DNA from: Streptomyces nitrosporeus
GTDB taxonomy: Bacteria; Actinomycetota; Actinomycetes; Streptomycetales; Streptomycetaceae
DNA: 64,000 nt
NCBI RefSeq assembly: GCF_008704555.1
Contig: NZ_CP023702.1
Location: 6,362,001-6,426,000 of the forward strand
Direction: 5' to 3'
The notes under the pieces were generated by a model, which was not told where the DNA came from, did not search any database, and saw nothing but the letters and a program-made list of their open reading frames with translations. Positions within the stretch are counted from its first letter, which is position 1; each line of letters starts with the position of its first letter. Below are positions 57,807 through 64,000 of the stretch, one piece after another. The position numbers were made by a program, and so were the translations under genes.

Positions 57807-59828
57807 TCAGTGCCGGGTGATCACGATGACGTCGTCGTGCTCGCCCCAGTACCGGACGCCGGCCTTGCGGGGGTTCACCCGTACCCCGTAGTCGGGGGCC
57901 GTGGTCGTACGGTCACGGCTCCGGTACCCGATGGCGCACTCCCCCCGGAGCGAAGCCGACGCGACGACGGTGGCGAAGGACGCGCGGCACCCCGTCCTCA
58001 CGTAGTGGCCGGCCGGCTTGAGCTGGATCGTGGCACCGCCGGGAGCCAGGAGTTCCTCGAACAGCCCGGAGAGATGCCGGTTCTGCGAGATCTGGGACAT
58101 CAGCAGCCCGACCAGTTTGCCGCTGACGACGAAGTCCGCCCCGGGGCCGACCGGCGCGATCGCCCTGTTGCGGTCGTCGGTCATCTCGGTGACCACGGCG
58201 GCCGAATGCCCCGATGTGCGTTCCAGGTCGCGCAGGAGGAGCAGGGTGACCAGGGTGCGGTCGTCCGGTGCGCCCCCGCATGCCTCGCGGTCGGGGCCGA
58301 GCACGATGACGCCGTCGTACACGGCGAGGTCCAGGCCGTTCACCGTCCCCGGCAGGGTCGGGTCCCCGTGGCGCAGGACGACCGTGAGACCGGCGTGGAC
58401 CTCCGCGTCCGGCGTCACGGGCTCCGGGCCGTCCGCCACGACGTGGAGGACCGAGCCGGGGGCGACGTGCTCGGACAGATGGCGGACGATGCGGTGCGCG
58501 CGATGGTTCCACCCCAGCAGGAGCAGCGTCTCGGGCCGCGCCGCCGGCACCGTCCGGGAGACGATCACCGAGACGTCGGCGGCCGCGGGCTCGGGTGCCT
58601 CCACCGTGGTGTCGTCGTCCTCCGCGATCACGACGAGCCGGTCGCCCGGGCGGATGAGCGAGTCGGGCGGCGGGGCGAGCCGCAGCGCCCCGTCCGCCCG
58701 TACGACACCGACCACGGTCGACGCCGTATGGACCATCAGGACCTCGGCGAACGTGCGGCCGGCCTGGGCCGGAGCCTCGACGACGTAGAACTCGTCACCG
58801 GCGAAGTCGAGCAACTCCTGGAACACGAGGGAGAGGCCGGGCTGCCGGGCGCACTGCGCCACGAGCCGCGCGGTGATGTCGTCGATCTCCAGGACGACGG
58901 CGTCCGGGCCGGCGGCGAGCGTGGCGGCGAGCCGGTAACGGCCGTCCCGGACCACGGCCAGGATCCGGGCACGGCAGTCGTCGCCGACCGTGGCCCGGAG
59001 GGACAGCAGACTCCTGACGATCTCGGCGTCCTCGCCGGGTTCGTCACGCGGGAGCACCAGGACGACGTCCGCCGTGGCCGGACTGACCCGTTCGAGCGCG
59101 GCCGGGTCCGCCGGGCGCCCGTTGCGGCAGATGATCCGCGTGTGCCCGGTGTCGCCCACCGCGGTGCGCAACTCCTCCTCCATGTCCGTCTTGTCCCGGT
59201 CGGCCAGGACGGCGACGGCCCCCCGCCCCTGGTTGGCGTTGGCCTCCACGATCTCGGCGACGACCGTGGAGATCTGGTCGGACCAGCCGAGCACCACGGT
59301 GTGGCCGTGCTCCAGGACGGTGGAGTGACCGCGCCGCAGGGCGAGGAGCTTCTCGGTGATCGCGGTGGTGATCAGGCTGACGAGGGTGGACACGTAGAAG
59401 AGGGCGACCAGGGCGAGGAGGACCGACAGGGCGACGCGCAGCGGCGGTCCGGCCTCGCCGCCCAGCCGGAGCGTCTGGCCGACGCTCCGCCACACCGCCG
59501 CCGCCTTCGCCCACCGCCCGTCGGGAGCCCGGTCGTCCGTCCACACCAGGACGGCGCTCGCCGGTACGACGACGACCAGGCACGCGACGGCGAGCCAGCC
59601 GATGAGGGCGGCGCCGCCGCCGGCCAGCGTGTTGTCGAACCAGTACCGCGCCTGTTCGCCCGGTGCGGCCCGGCGCGGAGCATCCGCCGGGGGAGCCGCC
59701 GGGGCGGCGGGGGTGCCACGGCCCTGCCGCTGCCTCCCCACCCCGGCGGGCCCGGTTCGACGGCGTCCGGCCTGACCGTTGTTCGTCTTGTGCACAGCAG
59801 TAGCGTGAGGAGTCGCCGGCCACGGCAT
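57807..59828 (-). CDS. CASTOR/POLLUX-like ion channel protein
   Basis: Membrane protein of about 673 aa. After a Pro/Arg-rich N-terminus come two helices (AALIGWLAVACLVVVVPASA and LSVLLALVALFYVSTLVSLI) with a pore-like loop, then RGHSTVLEHGHTVVLGWSDQ, the start of an RCK/TrkA-N-like domain. Further RCK-like domains follow (ETLLLLGWNHRAHRIVRHLS). It resembles plant CASTOR/POLLUX and actinobacterial relatives. The start is uncertain: the frame is open to 59999; I use ATG 59828. Potassium or calcium are possible ions. Confidence 0.82.
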   Translation of the reverse strand: MPWPATPHATAVHKTNNGQAGRRRTGPAGVGRQRQGRGTPAAPAAPPADAPRRAAPGEQARYWFDNTLAGGGAALIGWLAVACLVVVVPASAVLVWTDDRAPDGRWAKAAAVWRSVGQTLRLGGEAGPPLRVALSVLLALVALFYVSTLVSLITTAITEKLLALRRGHSTVLEHGHTVVLGWSDQISTVVAEIVEANANQGRGAVAVLADRDKTDMEEELRTAVGDTGHTRIICRNGRPADPAALERVSPATADVVLVLPRDEPGEDAEIVRSLLSLRATVGDDCRARILAVVRDGRYRLAATLAAGPDAVVLEIDDITARLVAQCARQPGLSLVFQELLDFAGDEFYVVEAPAQAGRTFAEVLMVHTASTVVGVVRADGALRLAPPPDSLIRPGDRLVVIAEDDDTTVEAPEPAAADVSVIVSRTVPAARPETLLLLGWNHRAHRIVRHLSEHVAPGSVLHVVADGPEPVTPDAEVHAGLTVVLRHGDPTLPGTVNGLDLAVYDGVIVLGPDREACGGAPDDRTLVTLLLLRDLERTSGHSAAVVTEMTDDRNRAIAPVGPGADFVVSGKLVGLLMSQISQNRHLSGLFEELLAPGGATIQLKPAGHYVRTGCRASFATVVASASLRGECAIGYRSRDRTTTAPDYGVRVNPRKAGVRYWGEHDDVIVITRH

Positions 59829-59952
59829 ACCGGTATCAGGCCACAGTTCATCCTTTAGAGCTCCGGACGAAGGGCCGGACGAAGGGGGAGTCCGGCCGGT
59901 ACGCGCCCCTGCCGTCCGGAGCTTCCAGAGGGGCAGGCGCACGGTGAGGGCC

Positions 59953-60003
59953 GTCCGTGTCCGCCGGAACCCGTGGTGCGGGCGGACTCCGGCGGACACG
60001 GAC
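59953..60003. terminator. Long hairpin after the DUF1918 gene
   Basis: A perfect 16-bp stem, GTCCGTGTCCGCCGGA at 59953-59968 with TCCGGCGGACACGGAC at 59988-60003, around a 19-nt loop. It lies 5 bp beyond the end of the minus-strand DUF1918 gene and isolates it from the channel gene. Confidence 0.75.
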
Positions 60004-60008
60004 GCGCG

Positions 60009-60212
60009 TCAGCGGTCCTTGTCCTCGGGGGCGGTGTGCTGGACGACGCTGTCGGGGCCGGGCGCCATGACCGACTCGTGCCCGTCCTCGTTGCGCAGCC
60101 GGTACGGGGGGCTTCCCCCGTCGCCCAGCACCTCGACGATCTCTGCGACCCGGTCGTGCCGGCCCACGGTCCTGCCGTGGGTCAGCAGCCGGTCGCCCGC
60201 GTGTGCCTCCAT
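60009..60212 (-). CDS. DUF1918 protein
   Basis: Small protein of 67 aa with the DUF1918 pattern (AHAGDRLLTHGRTVGRHDRV, AEIVEVLGDGGSPPYRLRNE, DGHESVMAPGPDSVV), a compact SH3-like beta fold. ATG 60212 with GAGG nine bases upstream; the longer ORF from 60230 is less likely. Function unknown. It lies downstream of the EamA transporter gene on the same strand, 14 bp away, so they may share a message. Confidence 0.82.
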   Translation of the reverse strand: MEAHAGDRLLTHGRTVGRHDRVAEIVEVLGDGGSPPYRLRNEDGHESVMAPGPDSVVQHTAPEDKDR

Positions 60213-60226
60213 CGGGAGTGGCCTCC

Positions 60227-61232
<1,006 letters not shown>

Positions 61233-61234
<2 letters not shown>

Positions 61235-62681
61235 GCAAGAGCGTAGCAGCGTGGCCGAGCTGGTGAGTTCACTGAAGAGTGAGCTGTACCGCTACTCTCC
61301 GGGTGGAAAACTGCCGTCGAGCCGGTCCCTCGTCGAACGGTTCCGGGTCAGCCCGGTGACCGTCTCCCGGGCCGTCGCCCAGCTCGCCGCCGAAGGGCTG
61401 GTCGTCACCCGGCCCGGCGCCGGCGCCTTCCGGGCCGAGGCCCGCGCCGCCCTGCCCGCGCCGGGCGACACCTCCTGGCAGGAGGTGTCGCTCAGCGGAG
61501 ACGGCGGACCCCAGGTCGTGCCCCGCACCGTCGACGCCTCCGGCCTCCTCGTCACCCTCTCCGCGCCTCCGCCCGGGATCGTCGAACTGAACGGCGGCTA
61601 CCTCCACCCCGGCCTCCAGCCGGAACGCGCCCTGGCCGCCGCGCTCGCCCGGGCGGGCCGCCGCCCCGGCGCCTGGGACAGACCGCCGACCGACGGACTG
61701 GGCGAACTGCGCGCCTGGTTCGCCCGGCAGATCGGCCCCGCCCTCACCGGCGACGACATCCTGATCACCGCGGGCGGGCAGAACGCCCTGGCCACCGCGC
61801 TGCGCGCGCTCGCCCCGCCCGGAGCCCCCGTCCTCGTCGAATCCCCCACCTACACCGGCATGCTGGCCGCCGCCCGCGCCACCGGGCTGCGCCCCGTCCC
61901 CGTACCCATGGACACCGAAGGGGTACGGCCCGATCTGCTGGAAGCGGCCTTCCGGGCCACCGGCTCCCGGGTCTTCGTCTGCCAGCCGCTCTTCCAGAAC
62001 CCCACCGGCACCAGCCTGGCCCCCGCGCGCCGCGAACAGGTCGTACGCGCCGCCCGCGCCGCCGGAGCCTTCGTCGTCGAGGACGACTTCGCGCGCCAGC
62101 TCGTCCACCACGACGCCGGACCGCTCCCCGACCCCCTGGCCGCCCACGACCCGGACGGCGTCGTCGTCCACGTCCGCTCCCTCACCAAGGTCACCTCGCC
62201 CAGCTTCCGGATCGGCGCGCTCGCCGCCCGCGGACCGGTTCTGGAACGGCTCCGCGCCATCCAGGTCGTCGACAGCCTCTTCGTACCGCGTCCGCTCCAG
62301 GAGGCCGCGCTGGAGCTCGTCGGCTCCCCGTCCTGGGAGCGGCACCTGCACACCGTCTCCGCCGAACTGGGCGGCCGCCGCACCGCGATGCTCGCGGCTC
62401 TGCGCGCCCGGCTGCCCGAACTCGCCCTGCCGCACGTCCCGTCGGGCGGCGGGAGCCTCTGGCTCCGGCTCCCCGGCCCGGCGGCCGACGAGGCGGCCCT
62501 GGTGTCCGCGGCGCTGCGCGCCGGGGTGGCGGTCGCACCCGGCCGCCCCTACCACTGCGCCGAACCCCCGGCGGGTCACATCAGACTGAGTTTCGCCGCC
62601 GTGCCGGGGCCGGCCGAGATCGCCGAAGGGGTGCGCCGGCTGCGGATGGCCGTCGACGAGCTGCGGAACAGGGGAGGATAG
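61233..62681 (+). CDS. MocR-family PLP-dependent transcriptional regulator
   Basis: Regulator of 482 aa with an N-terminal GntR winged helix (GGKLPSSRSLVERFRVSPVT, VSRAVAQLAAEGLVVTRPGA) and an aminotransferase-like effector domain. The PLP-binding Lys lies in RSLTKVTSPSFRIG; GGQNALATALRALAPPG and QNPTGTSLAPARRE are further conserved sites. ATG 61233 overlaps the EamA start codon; GTG 61251 is an alternative without a ribosome site. MocR proteins usually control adjacent divergent genes, here the exporter. Confidence 0.88.
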
Positions 62682-62691
62682 CCTCCCGGGC

Positions 62692-63129
62692 ATGAGCGAC
62701 CTCGAACTCACCGAACAGCGTTACGAGATCTCCGCCGACCCCTCCCGTCTCGATGTGCCCCTGGTGCACCGCTGGCTGTCCACCGACGCCTACTGGGCGC
62801 TGGGGCGCACCCGTGGGCAGCAGGACCGCGCCATAGCGGGTTCCCTCAACTTCGGCGCGTACGACGTGGCATCCGGAGAGCAGACCGCCTACGCGCGCGT
62901 CGTGACCGACCACGCCACCTTCGCGTGGATCTGCGACGTCTACGTGGCCCCGGAGGCGCGCGGAGCCGGCCTCGGCACCCGGCTCGTGGCCGCCGTCCGC
63001 GACCGGCTGGCCCCGCTGGGCGTGCGCAGGTTCATGCTGGCGACCAAGGACGCCCACGGGGTGTACGCCCGGCTGGGCTTCGAGCCGCTCGCGGAGCCGG
63101 ACATGTGGATGGCCCTCCAGGTGAACTGA
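62692..63129 (+). CDS. GNAT-family acetyltransferase
   Basis: N-acetyltransferase of 145 aa. The acetyl-CoA binding motif is VYVAPEARGAGLGTRLVAAV, preceded by FAWICDVYV. It starts MSDLELTEQRYEISADPSRL. ATG 62692 is 10 bp after the MocR stop, with GGAGGATAGCCTCC in between, which can fold back on itself. It may be co-transcribed with mocR. Substrate unknown. Confidence 0.88.
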   Translation: MSDLELTEQRYEISADPSRLDVPLVHRWLSTDAYWALGRTRGQQDRAIAGSLNFGAYDVASGEQTAYARVVTDHATFAWICDVYVAPEARGAGLGTRLVAAVRDRLAPLGVRRFMLATKDAHGVYARLGFEPLAEPDMWMALQVN

Positions 63130-63241
63130 CCGGGGCACGGGCCGGGACACGGGCTGGGACCGGGACCGGGACACGGGCGGGGGCACGGGCCGGGGTGCGG
63201 GCCGGGCGGGTGTCCGGACCGCTCGCCGGGCCCGGCGAGCG
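63130..63241. repeat. GGGACA-like simple repeats and a 22-bp palindrome
   Basis: From 63130 to about 63208 the sequence is a degenerate run of CCGGGACA/CGGGCCGGG units. At 63220-63241 a perfect palindrome, CGCTCGCCGGG with CCCGGCGAGCG, follows and may be the terminator of the GNAT gene. No gene is seen in 63130-63324. Confidence 0.6.
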
Positions 63242-63324
63242 CCGGCTCCGCCGGGCCCGGCCCGGCCGCGTGCGCCGGTCGGCCCTCTTGACCGGCGGGT
63301 CGCGGCCCCCCCACGATCGCCGCC

Positions 63325-63885
63325 ATGAGTGTTCGGGTCTCCCTCGTCGCCGCGGCACGCAGCTCCGCCGTGCTCGCCGAGCGCTTCGGCGACGAACTGC
63401 CGCTGGACCACATGGGCTGGCGCGAGATCCAGTACGCCGCGCACGCCCTGGTGCCCCTGGGCGCCGCCGAGCTGCGCTACTGCTCGCCGACCCCGCGCAG
63501 CCGGGCCACCGGCGACGCCCTGGGCTACGCCCCGCTCGTCCAGCTCGCGCTGCGCGACTGCGACATGGGCCGCTGGCGGGGCCTGACCCTGGCGGAGGTG
63601 GCGGCCCGGGAGCCGGGCGCCGTGGACGTCTGGCTGGCCGACCCGCGCTCGGCCCCGCACGGCGGCGAGCCCCTGCTGGCCTTCATCTCCCGCGTAGGGG
63701 GATGGCTCGACACCCGGCCGGTCCACGACGGCTGGATCGTGGCGGTCGCCGAACCCGCCGTCATCCGCGCGGCCCTCGTCTACGCCCTGGGAGCCCCGCC
63801 CGGGTCGTACTGGAACGTCGACGTCCACCCGCTCTCGGTCACCACGCTCACCGGACTGCCGGGCCGCTGGCACCTGAGCCTCTGA
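63325..63885 (+). CDS. Histidine phosphatase-superfamily protein, degenerate active site
   Basis: Protein of 186 aa with the phosphoglycerate mutase-like fold (CSPTPRSRATGDAL, RDCDMGRWRGLTLAEV, SAPHGGEPLLAFISRVG, GWIVAVAEPAVIRAALVYAL). The usual N-terminal RHG motif is replaced by VSLVAAARSSAV, so the phosphohistidine residue is missing. Catalysis is therefore doubtful. ATG 63325; the start is preceded only by a weak ribosome site. Similar degenerate proteins occur near cobalt-transport genes in Streptomyces, but none is in view here. Confidence 0.8.
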   Translation: MSVRVSLVAAARSSAVLAERFGDELPLDHMGWREIQYAAHALVPLGAAELRYCSPTPRSRATGDALGYAPLVQLALRDCDMGRWRGLTLAEVAAREPGAVDVWLADPRSAPHGGEPLLAFISRVGGWLDTRPVHDGWIVAVAEPAVIRAALVYALGAPPGSYWNVDVHPLSVTTLTGLPGRWHLSL

Positions 63886-63966
63886 GTGTTCCCGGACCGA
63901 GGGGTCCGGACGGGAGGGGCGCCGCGAGGCCGGCGGCCCCGCGGGTCCCGGACGCGGGGCGGCGGC

Positions 63967-64000
63967 CTACGGGCGCTGCCTCACCCGCTCGACGATCCCC
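63967..64000 (-). CDS. C-terminal end of a gene running past the window edge
   Basis: On the minus strand the last bases read GIVERVRQRP then TAG at 63967-63969. The position directly downstream of, and convergent with, the histidine phosphatase gene fits the 3' end of a larger gene. Eleven codons cannot identify it. Confidence 0.35.
   Translation of the reverse strand, partial: GIVERVRQRP

Overview
The window is high-GC actinobacterial chromosome, almost certainly Streptomyces. The signs are GC-rich third positions with long antisense shadow ORFs, many GTG and TTG starts, a Pup/20S proteasome locus with PafA and PafBC, an NsdA-like regulator, and the gene orders prcBA-pafA-tatAC, glnA4-aldh-SDR and infC-rpmI-rplT-pheST. 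It is mostly conserved core chromosome. I see no prophage, CRISPR array, rRNA or tRNA gene, complete insertion sequence or antibiotic cluster.

Layout. Positions 1-10.3 kb hold the protein-turnover locus: pup, prcB, prcA, a divergent LacI regulator/MFS exporter pair, the Pup ligase pafA, two FKBP prolyl isomerases, the WYL regulators pafB and pafC, and two small proteins. Tat secretion (tatA, tatC), a diacylglycerol kinase-like gene and a Ski2-like helicase follow (10.6-15.8 kb). On the minus strand from 15.9 to 23.8 kb lie an SPW membrane protein, an ADP-ribosylglycohydrolase gene broken by a 195-bp MITE-like element, a SigK/RskA-type sigma/anti-sigma module with a membrane molybdopterin oxidoreductase and a fasciclin lipoprotein, an iron-box-controlled siderophore-interacting protein, and a 5'-3' exonuclease. 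At 24-27.8 kb is a glycine betaine importer whose permease is fused to two tandem binding domains.

From 28 to 36.3 kb come a cupin regulator, a TDT transporter with a divergent LysR regulator, and a cluster that looks like gamma-glutamylation-based amine (ethanolamine) catabolism: a gamma-glutamyl hydrolase, a GntR regulator, a GlnA4-like glutamine synthetase homologue, an aldehyde dehydrogenase and an SDR. From 36.3 to 44.3 kb are a PLP-dependent racemase/aldolase-like enzyme, a proline-rich membrane protein translationally coupled to an orphan mycosin protease, an SseB protein, a HATPase-PAS-GAF-PP2C regulator and a DUF1844 protein. The translation block (44.4-52.3 kb) contains infC with a likely ATC start and a long structured leader, rpmI, rplT, a SpoU-family methyltransferase, a histidine kinase, pheS and pheT. 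The rest (52.7-64 kb) includes an NsdA-like regulator, a NUDIX hydrolase, a 3-hydroxyacyl-CoA dehydrogenase, a GHL10-like glycosidase, an I36-type secreted protein, a CASTOR/POLLUX-like channel protein, an EamA/MocR pair whose start codons overlap, a GNAT and a degenerate histidine phosphatase. A minus-strand gene runs off the right edge.

The strongest unusual observations are: the precise MITE-like insertion with 2-bp target duplication and a degenerate second copy 11 kb away; the ProW-ProX-ProX fusion with a nearly identical block inside the two binding domains; the ATC start of infC behind a possible attenuator; the shared start codons of the EamA and MocR genes; and the orphan mycosin/proline-rich pair. 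I do not see a clearly new multi-gene system.
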